Source: DATFNI01 sp963712305
Lineage (GTDB): Bacteria; Bacteroidota; Rhodothermia; Balneolales; DATFMH01
Length of the DNA: 64,000 nucleotides
Assembly (NCBI GenBank): GCA_963712305.1
Contig: CAVQHI010000005.1
Coordinates: 1 to 64,000, forward strand
Reading direction: 5' to 3'
Shown in pieces: positions 56,083 through 64,000 of the stretch (position 1 is the stretch's first letter; every line of letters begins with the position of its first letter). The translations under genes were made by a program, and so were the position numbers. Below the pieces are notes generated by a model. The model did not search any database. It saw only the letters and a list, made by a program, of their open reading frames with translations, and was not told the origin of the DNA.

Positions 56083-56105
56083 GTAGCCCGGACTGCCAGT
56101 CCGGG
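56083..56105 (+). repeat. REP hairpin, plus orientation (unit 1)
   Basis: GTAG followed by CCCGGACT, GCC and AGTCCGGG, a perfect stem. It forms an inverted pair with 56036-56059. Confidence 0.85.
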
Positions 56106-56195
56106 TGGTACGAACGCATATAGTGGTATTCAACGTCTGTGAATGCCGGGTACTGGTACCATTCGTGGGTTAGCAGAAAACACTTCAAAGCAGAC

Positions 56196-56498
56196 GTAGC
56201 GTTGTCTTTTTTCTACAGTAGTTACCCTTCCTTGCGGTTGATCATTCGACACTCTCACTTGCAACTGTCCTCAGACTACAACACGGCCGTGCCAGTGAAA
56301 TGTTTACTTAACACCTCGAAACCCTGCAATGTACATCACCCCGGAGAAGCTCTCCGGGCTACCCTTAGCATTACAAATACATCCAGTAGCCCGGACTGCC
56401 AGTCCGGGTGGTACGAACGCATATAGTGGTATTCAACATCTGTGAATGCCGGGTACTGGTACCATTCGTGGGTTAGCAGAAAACACTTCAAAGCAGAT
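56196..56498. repeat. 303-bp tandem unit 2 of the REP/RAYT array
   Basis: Nearly identical to unit 1 (a handful of substitutions, same length). It carries the same hairpin pair at 56339-56362 (minus) and 56386-56408 (plus). Confidence 0.92.
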
Positions 56499-56683
56499 GT
56501 AGCGATGACCGCTCTTCTACAATAATTATCATTACTCGCTGTGATCATACACCACTCATTCATGCAACTCTGCTCTACCGTCAAAACAGCCATGCCAGTA
56601 AAACGTGTGCACGACGCCTCCAGACTCTGCAATGTACATCTCCCCGGAGAAGCTCTCCGGGCTACCATTTGCATTAGCATATT
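56499..56683. repeat. Partial, diverged unit 3 of the REP/RAYT array
   Basis: It starts with GTAGCGATGAC in register with units 1 and 2 and is diverged in its middle. It keeps the minus-oriented hairpin (56642-56665, identical stem) and breaks off at the 3' end of the transposase gene, in what is the inter-hairpin spacer of the other units. Confidence 0.85.
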
Positions 56684-57367
56684 TTAAAAATCAGGCATAA
56701 ACACCGGATCACAATATGAGTATGGCCAATCCATCCAGTTCTTAACCAATCCCGCTTTGACGGGATTGTGGATTGTATATAAGATTAAGCGTTCCAATTC
56801 GTCAATATCCCAAATTACATGGTCGTAGCTTTCTGATTGCCAAAAAGAACCTTTCCTGTTTAACGCCTGATTAGCGATCAAACCCGTATATGACTTTAAA
56901 CCCTGCAGAACATTTGTAAGGGGATAACCTTTGTGCTCTTTACCATTCAGATTGTGAATCAACAGTTTTACAATCATATGTACATGATTTGGCATTATGC
57001 TGTATGCTCTTAGAGCATATTCTTTGTGATTCCGGTATTCAATAGCCTCTTTTATGATTTCTGCAACCGCAGGTATTGTTAACCAATGAGGACCTGCATC
57101 ATTATTGTCTAGAATATCCTCATAAGCTTTAAATATTTTCAGGTTGATGCGCGAACGTAATGCTAATCTTCTTTTTTTTGGTGAAATTACCGTGCTATGT
57201 GTTTTGCTATCTATTAAGTGATCTTTCAGCTGTTTCATAAAATTACGCCGCTCAAGCTTTAATCTGGCAATAGCAGCACGAGGCAGTGAATCAGCCAGAC
57301 GGATAGTGACGAAATAGGTGGCATTGTTTGGTTGCCAGTGAGGTAAGTAGCGTCGATAGTAGCTCAT
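56684..57367 (-). CDS. REP-associated tyrosine transposase (RAYT), Y1/HUH family
   Basis: A 227-residue single-domain transposase starting MSYYRRYLPHWQPNNATYFVTI. The HUH metal site reads MPNHVHMIVKL (residues about 125-135) and the catalytic tyrosine lies in SFWQSESYDHVIWD, followed by LERLILYTIHNPVKAGLV. This is the RAYT/IS200-like family, which nicks single-stranded DNA at hairpins. There is no accessory TnpB. The gene is flanked directly by a minus-oriented hairpin (56642-56665) on its 3' side and a plus-oriented one (57435-57457) on its 5' side. It therefore occupies the spacer of a hairpin pair. All key residues are intact, so it could be active. Confidence 0.93.
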   Translation of the reverse strand: MSYYRRYLPHWQPNNATYFVTIRLADSLPRAAIARLKLERRNFMKQLKDHLIDSKTHSTVISPKKRRLALRSRINLKIFKAYEDILDNNDAGPHWLTIPAVAEIIKEAIEYRNHKEYALRAYSIMPNHVHMIVKLLIHNLNGKEHKGYPLTNVLQGLKSYTGLIANQALNRKGSFWQSESYDHVIWDIDELERLILYTIHNPVKAGLVKNWMDWPYSYCDPVFMPDF

Positions 57368-57434
57368 TGTAAAAAACTCTCTTGATGTTGTCTATACTCT
57401 ACTAAAAAAGAAAAAGACTGCTTAAATATCAATA

Positions 57435-57457
57435 GTAGCCCGGACTGCCAGTCCAGG
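57435..57457 (+). repeat. REP hairpin, plus orientation, 5' side of the RAYT gene
   Basis: Same as 56083-56105 with one change in the distal arm (AGTCCAGG). With 56642-56665 it brackets the transposase gene. Confidence 0.85.
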
Positions 57458-57735
57458 CGATATAAACGTGATTTGTGTGGTATGCAGCGTCTGTCACTAT
57501 CCGGCACAAGCTCTATTCGTGAACCCGCGGCAAGTGTTTCAAAACAGATGTAGCGTTGTCTTTTTTCTACAGTAGTTACCCTTCCTTGCGGTTGATCATT
57601 CGACACTCTCACTTGCAACCGCCCTCAGACTACAAAACGGCCATGCCAGTGAAATGTTTGTTTTACGCCTCGAAACCCTGAAATGTTCATCTCCCCAGAG
57701 AAGCTCTCCGGGCTACGGTTTTTTTACAACCTAAA
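57435..57735. repeat. REP/RAYT array unit on the 5' side of the transposase
   Basis: About 300 bases with the GTAGCGTTGTC block from about 57550 in register with the left-hand units, and a minus-oriented hairpin at 57693-57716 (one mismatch in the stem). It continues the periodic unit on the other side of the transposase and ends at the asparaginase stop. Confidence 0.8.
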
Positions 57736-58710
57736 CTAATCCAGGTAGCTGCCTGCGTCTACCAACGTGTTTTTACCATCCGCGTAAACGGCGTACTGGA
57801 ATCCTTTGTGAATAGCATATCCGCCGTAGCTGCCATCAGGACCTAAAGCAATATATCCAACCTGGTACTCCTCATATCCGGGGATGCTGTCCATGATCCG
57901 TTCAAGTGTTTTTTTACAGGCTTCAACGGGAGAGTAGCCCTGGCGCATCATCTCGACGACTGTAAACGATCCGCATGTGCGCATCACTAACTCACCCAGA
58001 CCTGTTGATGCTGCAGCGCCATATTTATTATCAACGTAAAGGCCATCACCAATGATGGGAGAATCTCCCACACGTCCATGCATCTTGAATTTAACACCGC
58101 TCGTTGTGCAGGCACCTGACAAATTCCCGCCGTTGTCGAGTGCTACCATCCCGATGGTATCGTGGTTTTCGATATTAATCACCGGATGATACCTGGACTT
58201 CTTCTTCCACTCTTCCCATTCTTTTTTGCCTTCAGCCGTTAGCAGCTTTGTTTTCTTGAATCCCTGCTCAACAGCAAATTGCAACGCTCCTTCACCGACG
58301 AGCATCACGTGAGGTGTCTTTTCCATCACGAGACGAGCGACGGATACCGGGTGTTCGATATCCTGAATAGCAGCAACAGAACCGGCATTCAGATTTTCAT
58401 CCATTACACAGGCATCGAGCGTTACATAACCGTCGCGGTCGGGTAGTCCGCCAAGTCCAACGGTAGTAATTTCGGGATCTGCTTCGATAATACGCACTCC
58501 CTGCTCGACAGCGTCCAAAGCCTTCCCTTTTTTTTGAAGAATATCCCATGCCTTCTCATTGGCACGCAACCCGAAACGCCATGTCGACAATGCCACCGGT
58601 TTTGTTACCGATCCGGATTTTGCGAATGAACGTGTACTCGCTAAAGGTGAAATAGCACCGGCAGCAAGAGAGCCGGCCATTGTTTTCAGGAAAGACTTAC
58701 GTGTAGGCAT
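57736..58710 (-). CDS. Glycosylasparaginase (N4-(beta-GlcNAc)-asparaginase)
   Basis: A 324-residue Ntn-hydrolase precursor with an export signal (MPTRKSFLKTMAGSLAAGA, cleavage near residue 30; one Arg-Lys pair, so Sec or Tat). The self-cleavage site is Asp184-Thr185 in ENHDTIGMVALD; Thr185 becomes the N-terminal nucleophile of the beta chain. GRVGDSPIIGDGLYVDN and GAAASTGLGELVMRTCG are the substrate-pocket motifs. Family role: hydrolyses the GlcNAc-Asn bond of N-glycopeptides in the periplasm or outside. It probably serves scavenging of glycoprotein. It is monocistronic, next to the REP array. Confidence 0.93.
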   Translation of the reverse strand: MPTRKSFLKTMAGSLAAGAISPLASTRSFAKSGSVTKPVALSTWRFGLRANEKAWDILQKKGKALDAVEQGVRIIEADPEITTVGLGGLPDRDGYVTLDACVMDENLNAGSVAAIQDIEHPVSVARLVMEKTPHVMLVGEGALQFAVEQGFKKTKLLTAEGKKEWEEWKKKSRYHPVINIENHDTIGMVALDNGGNLSGACTTSGVKFKMHGRVGDSPIIGDGLYVDNKYGAAASTGLGELVMRTCGSFTVVEMMRQGYSPVEACKKTLERIMDSIPGYEEYQVGYIALGPDGSYGGYAIHKGFQYAVYADGKNTLVDAGSYLD

Positions 58711-58724
58711 GAGGGGGAATTTTA

Positions 58725-58752
58725 AATTATGAATTATGAATTATGAATTATG
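58725..58752. repeat. Heptamer tandem repeat (AATTATG)4
   Basis: Four perfect copies of AATTATG, then AATTTT. It lies immediately upstream of the asparaginase start codon region (minus strand) and downstream of bshA. Confidence 0.93.
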
Positions 58753-58821
58753 AATTTTGATCAGGATCCTAAGTTTAATACAGGATACGTGGTCATATCC
58801 CTATCTATTAAAACTTCTGGT

Positions 58822-59964
58822 TCAGACGTTCATTCGCATTTTCTCTTTTATTTCCATGTAGTACGCTTCATACAGATCAACGATCTTCTCCTGTTCAAAC
58901 TGGGTTGCGCGCTTGTGAGCGTTGTCCGACATTTCCTTCTTCAATTTGGCATCCTTCAAAATTTTGATAGCGTAATTCGCCATCGAATCAACGTCTCCTA
59001 GATCACAGAGGTAACCAGTCTCTCCGTGGACATTCAATTCCGGCAACCCACCGATATTCGAGCTGATAACCGGCACACTGCAACTCATTGCTTCCAGGGC
59101 GGCAAGGCCGAATGTTTCCGAACCCGATGGCATAATGAACAGGTCGGCTATCGATAACACTTCCTCTACCTTCTCCTGTTTCCCGAGAAAACGAACATCT
59201 TTACACGTATTGAGCTCGCGGCATATATCTTCCGCATTCTGACGATCCGGTCCGTCACCGACAAGCAATAACTTGGCAGGAATTCCACTTTCGAGCACTT
59301 TGCTGAATACACGTATTACATCTCCGACACGTTTTACTTTCCGGAAATTGGATACATGGACAATGATAAACTCATCATTGGGACAGATAGCTTTGCGGAA
59401 ATGTTCGCGCGACTCGCGTTTAAAACGGGCGGTATCCACAAAGTTTGGTATTACCTTGATGTCCTTTTGGATATCAAACCTGCGATACGTCTCATCACGC
59501 AGATATTCTGACACGGCAGTCACGCCATCGCTGGCATTGATCGAGAAGTTAACGACCGGAAGATAACTGGAATCACTACCTACAATCGTAATGTCTGTAC
59601 CATGCAACGTGGTAATAATCGGCACATGAATAGCCTCTTCACCTAAAATCTTTTTTGCCAGATAAGCACTTGTAGCATGAGGAATAGCGTAGTGAACGTG
59701 CAATAAATCGATCTTTTCAAATTTTATCAGGTTAACCATGTTGCTGGCCAGCGCCAGATCGTAGGGTGGGAATTCGAAAAGCGGGTAACTGTTTATCTGA
59801 ACTTCATGGTAGCTGATGTTGCTTTCGAAGGCATCGAGCCTCATTGGACGTGCATAGCTGAGAAAATGTACGTTATGACCTTTTAAGGCAAGTCCTTTAC
59901 CAAGCTCAGTTGCTACAACTCCACTGCCTCCGTAGGTCGGATAACAGACAATTCCAATATTCAT
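58822..59964 (-). CDS. bshA: N-acetyl-alpha-D-glucosaminyl L-malate synthase
   Basis: A 380-residue GT4 enzyme. MNIGIVCYPTYGGSGVVATELGKGL at the N-terminus and HVHYAIPHATSAYLAKKIL are characteristic of BshA. LHGTDITIVG, SNFRKVKRVGDVIRVF and SGSETFGLAALEAMSCSVPVISS (E-x7-E near residue 285) complete the GT-B donor site. It joins GlcNAc to L-malate as the first step of bacillithiol synthesis, the low-molecular-weight thiol of Firmicutes and many Bacteroidota. bshB and bshC are not in this window. It is a monocistronic minus-strand gene. Confidence 0.93.
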   Translation of the reverse strand: MNIGIVCYPTYGGSGVVATELGKGLALKGHNVHFLSYARPMRLDAFESNISYHEVQINSYPLFEFPPYDLALASNMVNLIKFEKIDLLHVHYAIPHATSAYLAKKILGEEAIHVPIITTLHGTDITIVGSDSSYLPVVNFSINASDGVTAVSEYLRDETYRRFDIQKDIKVIPNFVDTARFKRESREHFRKAICPNDEFIIVHVSNFRKVKRVGDVIRVFSKVLESGIPAKLLLVGDGPDRQNAEDICRELNTCKDVRFLGKQEKVEEVLSIADLFIMPSGSETFGLAALEAMSCSVPVISSNIGGLPELNVHGETGYLCDLGDVDSMANYAIKILKDAKLKKEMSDNAHKRATQFEQEKIVDLYEAYYMEIKEKMRMNV

Positions 59965-60327
59965 CGGGTTCTCCTAAAAATTTTCATTAATTAACCGGCC
60001 ACATAGTTGCGGTCACCTGTAGATCCGCCGCCGCGGATATCTTCAAAACGGTGTAAACAATTTACAAATCAAAAAAGGATTAAACTTTAATCCTGTTCTA
60101 ACCGGAAAAGAGTGTTGATGGTTTTACGGTCATATTCCTTAAGTTGACGTCTGATTATTTCAATTAGAGTATATGACTAAGCAAAAACATACGTTCATCT
60201 GAATTAATTTCCTTTCAGTTTATTTCGCTAATGAACCCTTACAAAGGTTGATCATTAGCTAAGAACATGGTTTTTCTCGTATATTTACAGACTGATCATA
60301 TATTCAGAAATAAAATTTTACAGGTCT
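59965..60327. other. Divergent intergenic region bshA-yebC
   Basis: 363 bases without a gene, holding the divergent promoters of bshA and yebC. A TTG-31-bases-TATATTT arrangement about 25-60 bases upstream of yebC resembles the -33/-7 spacing of Bacteroidota promoters but is weak. No repeat noted. Confidence 0.35.
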
Positions 60328-61083
60328 ATGTCCGGACATTCAAAGTGGTCAACGATTAAACGCAAGAAAGCGGGTATTGATGCCGCCCGTGGGAAAAAAT
60401 TTACAAAACTCATCCGTGAAATAACGATCGCAGCCCGTGAAAGCGGCGGAGATGTCGAAAGCAACCCGCGCCTGAGTCTTGCAGTTGAAAACGCGAAGGC
60501 TGCAAACATGCCGAAAGACAACATCGAACGTGCCATTAAAAAAGGTACGGGCGAGCTCGATACCGGAGAACAATTTGAAGAGATCACATACGAAGGCTAT
60601 GGCCCCGGTGGTGTTGCATATTTCGTGGATTGTACGACGGACAACATGAACAGGACCGTCGGTGACATACGGCATATCTTCTCCAAATATGGCGGGAATC
60701 TCGGAACTAACGGATCGGTGGCTTATCTCTTTAGTCAAAAGGGTGTGATAACCATTCCTGCCAAAGATCATGATGTGGACGAGATCATGCTCACAGCCAT
60801 TGATGCAGGTGCCGAGGATGTTAATGCTGATGACGATGCTATCGAGGTAACAACGGCACGGGAAGATCTTTATACTGTTCGAAAGGCACTGGAAGATGCT
60901 GGTTACAAAATTGATTCTGCGGAATTGCAACGTATTCCGGCTTCCACCGTTCAAGTCGATCATGACCATGCGCTGTCCAATTTCAAACTTATGGATGCGC
61001 TTGAAAACAATGACGATGTTACGGATGTGTTCAATAACATGGAAATGGACGAAGCCACGATGGAGATTGCAGATAAGCTGTAG
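60328..61083 (+). CDS. yebC: YebC/PmpR family regulator / translation factor
   Basis: A 251-residue protein with the invariant start MSGHSKWSTIKRKKAGIDAARGKKF. NPRLSLAVENAKAANMPKDNIERAIKKGTGE is the family's second hallmark, and EITYEGYGPGGVAYFVDCTTDN is the third. Length is normal (about 245-250). Members bind DNA in some species and in others aid ribosomes at polyproline stalls. It is in the same orientation as batC, which begins 86 bases later. Strongly conserved and almost universal. Confidence 0.97.
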   Translation: MSGHSKWSTIKRKKAGIDAARGKKFTKLIREITIAARESGGDVESNPRLSLAVENAKAANMPKDNIERAIKKGTGELDTGEQFEEITYEGYGPGGVAYFVDCTTDNMNRTVGDIRHIFSKYGGNLGTNGSVAYLFSQKGVITIPAKDHDVDEIMLTAIDAGAEDVNADDDAIEVTTAREDLYTVRKALEDAGYKIDSAELQRIPASTVQVDHDHALSNFKLMDALENNDDVTDVFNNMEMDEATMEIADKL

Positions 61084-61169
61084 TCGACACCTTTTACCCG
61101 GCAATTTTTAAAAGCCGCACTGCGTTGCTAAGCTGTTGGGCATAAAACACAGAAGGTTCAGAAAGAATT

Positions 61170-61898
61170 ATGAAAGTCATTCTGATTTTATTACTGCTGT
61201 TAGTGGATCCTACGGGTAATAAAAAGGCAGCCGAAGCGAATAAGGCATACAATAATGGAAACTATGCCAAGGCTGAACAATTATACCGGGAGGCTCTAAA
61301 AAAGGATCCAAACGATCCCAAGCTTCTTTTTAATCTTGGTAACTCGCTCGCCAAGCAGCAAAAATTCAACCAGGCCCTTGCCACATACGACCAGGCCCGC
61401 AATGCCGCACGTGTCAACGAAGGCAAATCGCGCTCTGAATACAACATGGGCAATGTCTTTGCTGACAATAAAAAATGGGGAAAGGCACTCGATTCTTACA
61501 AACGGGCACTCCAGGCAAATCCCGACGACCCGGAAGCCAAATACAACTATGAGCTGGCTTACCAAAAAATGAAACGCCAGCAGCAGAAGAACAAACAAAA
61601 TCAGCAGAATAATAAGAATAAGAACAACAAACAGAATCAGAAACAAAAGTCACAGGGGCAGCAAAACCAAAAGAATCAAAACAAACAGAACCAGAAGCAG
61701 CAACAACAACAAGGCGGCCAAAACCAACAGAACAAGCAACGTAAGGACCAACAACAACAGCAGCAACAAAATGGTCAGATGAGCAAACAGGAAGCAAAAA
61801 AAATACTAGACGCTCTCTCCGACCAGGAAAAACAGGTCCTGAAAGATCTGAAAAAGGCCAAACAACAATCTGACAAGAAGAATGCTAAGGACTGGTAA
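61170..61898 (+). CDS. batC: BatC-like TPR protein
   Basis: A 242-residue protein with an uncleaved hydrophobic N-terminus (MKVILILLLLLVDPTG). Three TPR motifs follow at about residues 20-120 (AYNNGNYAKAEQLYREALKKDPNDPKLLFNLG, then SRSEYNMGNVF, then KWGKALDSYKRALQ). A long Gln/Asn/Lys low-complexity tract spans about residues 130-205, and a short helical C-terminus follows. The tract is encoded by a mixture of CAA, CAG, AAC and AAG, so it is a true repeat. With BatD and BatE it forms part of the Bacteroides aerotolerance (Bat) complex in the inner membrane or periplasm, whose role is not settled. batA and batB are not upstream here. Confidence 0.85.
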   Translation: MKVILILLLLLVDPTGNKKAAEANKAYNNGNYAKAEQLYREALKKDPNDPKLLFNLGNSLAKQQKFNQALATYDQARNAARVNEGKSRSEYNMGNVFADNKKWGKALDSYKRALQANPDDPEAKYNYELAYQKMKRQQQKNKQNQQNNKNKNNKQNQKQKSQGQQNQKNQNKQNQKQQQQQGGQNQQNKQRKDQQQQQQQNGQMSKQEAKKILDALSDQEKQVLKDLKKAKQQSDKKNAKDW

Positions 61899-63669
61899 AT
61901 CCCGCTTTTTTACTCCTCTGCTGCTTCTCCTGCTACTGTCGGCTTTCACCTCGGCATTCGCACAATCGGCGAAAGTCACTGCCACACTTTCAGAAACCGA
62001 CCTTTACACGGGCGAACGGGTTTCTCTCACGGTCGATATCACCGGCAAGAATTTCAACAACGTTTCCACCCCGGAACTACCCGATCTTAAAGGTCTTGAG
62101 TACCTGAGTACTTCCCCTTCGACTTCATCCAACTATTCTTTCATTAACGGGGTCATCAGCAGGTCCTATTCATACACCTATTATCTTCAGGCTGATAAAG
62201 AAGGCCATTATACGATCCCGGCAGTCAAAGTAACTATTGATGGCAAAACGTTCAGTACCGATCCCATTTCCGTAAATATCCGAAACAGGAATAAAGCAGC
62301 TGCAACACAGTCAGGATCGCAGAAACCGGATATCTATCTTCGGATGGAAGTTTCCGATAAGCGGCCTGTTGTAGGACAACAGATCATCGCCAGCGTTGTG
62401 ATCTATTTCAGGAGCAATCTGCAAGTCATTTCATACCAGCCGATGGCGGGATGGAAAGCAGAGGGATTTTGGAAAGAAGAACTTGATAATGGCCAACAAC
62501 CCAAGGCCGTATCGACAATCATCGACGGTGTTCGGTATCGGAAAGCCGTGCTCATGAAATATGCTCTTTTCCCATCAAAAGTTTCGAAACTCCAACTCAG
62601 TCCGTACGAAGTGAATTGTACGGTGCGGTACTCCAGCGATTACGGAGATCCGTTCAGCAGCTTTTTTAACGGATTTGGAAGCGATCAACGATCCGTTGAT
62701 CTGAAAACTGATCCGATCAGTGTGGATGTGAATCAGCTTCCACCATCACCATCCAGCGCCGAAGCTCTCAACGCTGTAGGCCAGTTTGATATCACCCGAT
62801 CGACTGATGATACCAATGTCCGCGTTGGTCAGTCCGTTGAAATTAAGACAGTCATAAAAGGAACGGGTAACATTGCACTGATTTCCAAACCCGATTACAA
62901 GTTCCCGAGCGCATTTGAGGTATATCAACCCCAGGAACAATCAAATATCGATCACAAGAGTGGTCGCATTAAGGGAACCAAGACCTTTACCGATGTCATT
63001 ATACCCCGTAAAACCGGGACATATACCATTCCTTCAACCCGGCTTGCTTACTATAATGACTCTGAGAACAAATATCAGTATGTAGATCTTTCTCCTATCA
63101 CACTCAATGTTAAGGCAAACCCTAATGCCGGCGCATTGACTACCAGCCAGCCTGGTGGTTTGGACGTTCAACCATTAAATGGTCTTGTTACCTGGCAAGT
63201 ACAGGGTTATCGTTCCATATTTTCACTATGGTGGATGTGGGCGGGACTGATTTTACCGCTTGTTTTACTCATTGTCGGCTACCAGCGGAAGCAGTATCTG
63301 GATAAACTCCGCAACGACAGTCATTTCGCACGTTCGACCCAGGCTGCTGCCAAAGCAGATGAATATCTGGAGCAGGCAAGAGGAGCAGCCCGGGCTGGTG
63401 ATCTGAAAGAAGCTTACGCGAGGATACATCAGTCGATCAGTGGTTTTATTGGCGACCGTCTCAACTTACCGCCTGCCGGACTGGAAGATGACGTTTATGT
63501 TAAAGCATTGCGAAATAAGGGTGTGGATATGGATGTTGTAAAACGGATTGAACGACTACTCACCAAATGTTCGACGATACGATATGCTCCAATGACCAGC
63601 CAGGAAGATTTTGCACAGGACGCCGACACGGCTCATGAACTAATAAAGTCACTGCGAAAATGGCTCTGA
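61882..63669 (+). CDS. batD: BatD-family aerotolerance protein
   Basis: A 595-residue protein with a signal peptide (about residues 1-27, ending SAFA before QSAKVT). A large beta-rich periplasmic region follows (VTATLSETDLYTGERVSLTVDITG and similar Ig-like strands), then one membrane helix (about 447-467, WWMWAGLILPLVLLIVGY). A cytoplasmic helical tail of about 125 residues ends the protein. This is the BatD layout. It overlaps batC by 17 bases and the next gene by 10 bases, so the three genes are coupled. Role in the Bat system is inferred from family and context. Confidence 0.9.
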   Translation: MLRTGKSRFFTPLLLLLLLSAFTSAFAQSAKVTATLSETDLYTGERVSLTVDITGKNFNNVSTPELPDLKGLEYLSTSPSTSSNYSFINGVISRSYSYTYYLQADKEGHYTIPAVKVTIDGKTFSTDPISVNIRNRNKAAATQSGSQKPDIYLRMEVSDKRPVVGQQIIASVVIYFRSNLQVISYQPMAGWKAEGFWKEELDNGQQPKAVSTIIDGVRYRKAVLMKYALFPSKVSKLQLSPYEVNCTVRYSSDYGDPFSSFFNGFGSDQRSVDLKTDPISVDVNQLPPSPSSAEALNAVGQFDITRSTDDTNVRVGQSVEIKTVIKGTGNIALISKPDYKFPSAFEVYQPQEQSNIDHKSGRIKGTKTFTDVIIPRKTGTYTIPSTRLAYYNDSENKYQYVDLSPITLNVKANPNAGALTTSQPGGLDVQPLNGLVTWQVQGYRSIFSLWWMWAGLILPLVLLIVGYQRKQYLDKLRNDSHFARSTQAAAKADEYLEQARGAARAGDLKEAYARIHQSISGFIGDRLNLPPAGLEDDVYVKALRNKGVDMDVVKRIERLLTKCSTIRYAPMTSQEDFAQDADTAHELIKSLRKWL

Positions 63670-64000
63670 TCCATCATCTCAAAAATCTCCGAAAACGCGC
63701 TCCTGCCATAGGTGTACTTTTGGTGTTCTCGATTATCATGGGGCAGCACTATTGCCATGCGCAATCCAATGCTGATTCACTTCGCGACCTGTCGCCACAA
63801 GCTATATTCGATAAAGCCAACATCCAGATCGAGCTTAAACACTACAAGCAAGCTCTTTCTATGTATGGGGTAATTGACGCAAAGAATTTGGGTTCGGGCC
63901 CGCTTTATCTCAACATGGGCATAGCTTGGGCACGGCTCGATTCTCTTGGACTTGCCAAATACTACTTTATCAAAGCGTTAGATTTTTCTTCCACGAAGAC
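63660..64000 (+). CDS. batE: BatE-like TPR protein, partial (runs off the window)
   Basis: The ATG at 63660 opens a frame that stays open to the window edge (about 113 codons). It has a signal peptide or anchor (IGVLLVFSIIMGQHYCHAQS) followed by a TPR-like helix pair (SPQAIFDKANIQIELKHYKQAL and GPLYLNMGIAWARLDSLGLA). Size, position right after batD and TPR content fit BatE, which normally also has an SH3-like C-terminus. The part beyond 64000 is not visible. Confidence 0.8.
   Translation, partial: MALIHHLKNLRKRAPAIGVLLVFSIIMGQHYCHAQSNADSLRDLSPQAIFDKANIQIELKHYKQALSMYGVIDAKNLGSGPLYLNMGIAWARLDSLGLAKYYFIKALDFSSTK

Larger units (their letters stand above)
55893..56195. repeat. 303-bp tandem unit 1 of the REP/RAYT array
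   Basis: It starts with GTAGCGTTGTC and is repeated almost exactly from 56196 (303 bases later). It contains a minus-oriented and a plus-oriented REP hairpin separated by 23 bases. No coding capacity is conserved between copies. Confidence 0.92.

Noticed and set aside
55893..56683. CRISPR-like array from regular repeats at 303-base spacing
   Set aside because: The whole unit is repeated without variable spacers, and the units carry REP hairpins and flank a transposase; no cas genes are present.
60349..61104. Long minus-strand ORF antisense to yebC
   Set aside because: YebC has all its hallmark motifs; the antisense frame is open only because of its codon composition.
61560..61790. Low-complexity Gln/Asn/Lys stretch in batC as a sequencing artefact
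   Set aside because: The codons are mixed (CAA, CAG, AAC, AAG), the frame stays open into a normal C-terminus, and BatC relatives also carry such a charged linker.
1..64000. tRNA or rRNA genes
   Set aside because: The intergenic stretches were scanned for cloverleaf and rRNA-like sequence; none was recognised by eye, although weak tRNAs could be missed.

Overview
The window looks like chromosome of a Gram-negative FCB-group bacterium, close to Bacteroidota / Balneolota / Ignavibacteriota. Family markers support this: two secreted proteins with the NYPNPFNP-type C-terminal sorting domain of type IX secretion, a DUF4293 membrane protein, a BshA glycosyltransferase of bacillithiol synthesis, a BatC-BatD-BatE run at the right edge, and Wza/Wzc-type export genes. 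Base composition is moderate and no rRNA, tRNA or CRISPR array was seen. The species cannot be named from the sequence alone.

Layout. (1) 0.1-5.5 kb: two adjacent secreted paralogues on the minus strand; the second is broken by at least five clustered frameshifts. (2) 5.7-27.1 kb: a first surface-polysaccharide locus, mostly minus strand. It holds glycosyltransferases of the GT2, GT4 and NodZ-like types, a WcaF-like acetyltransferase, an amidotransferase of the AsnB type, an O-antigen ligase/polymerase, an ABC exporter, an SLBB protein and a Wzc-like tyrosine kinase. A plus-strand pair (epimerase + GT4) lies inside it. One glycosyltransferase is split by a frameshift in a 10-base homopolymer. 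(3) 27.4-39.8 kb: housekeeping and regulation: a SPOR lipoprotein, an alpha/beta hydrolase, an RsbV/RsbW/RsbU-like partner-switching operon, MltF-like lytic transglycosylase, sucC, a Gfo/Idh/MocA oxidoreductase, a DMT permease, a four-helix-bundle protein and DUF4293. (4) 40.5-52.7 kb: a second polysaccharide locus with its own outer-membrane export protein, kinase-less Wzz-type co-polymerase, polymerase, flippase, three glycosyltransferases, a beta-helix secreted protein and a methyltransferase. It ends at a duplicated 3' end of pyrB. (5) 52.7-64 kb: pyrR-pyrB, two HAD phosphatase-like genes, a REP/RAYT element, a glycosylasparaginase, bshA, yebC and batC-batD-batE (batE runs off the window).

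How it works together. Each polysaccharide locus encodes sugar-nucleotide or acceptor modification, glycosyl transfer, translocation (ABC exporter in locus 1, Wzx in locus 2), polymerisation and export. The secreted beta-helix protein and the T9SS-type paralogues next to these loci may trim or remodel the polymers (inference).

The most interesting non-gene structure is a REP/RAYT system. A single-domain HUH/Y1 transposase gene (56684-57367) sits between two oppositely oriented GTAG-headed hairpins. Tandem units of exactly 303 bp carrying the same hairpin pairs flank it, and related GTAG-headed hairpins are scattered through the intergenic regions at 29.3-29.9, 32.7 and 36.7 kb.
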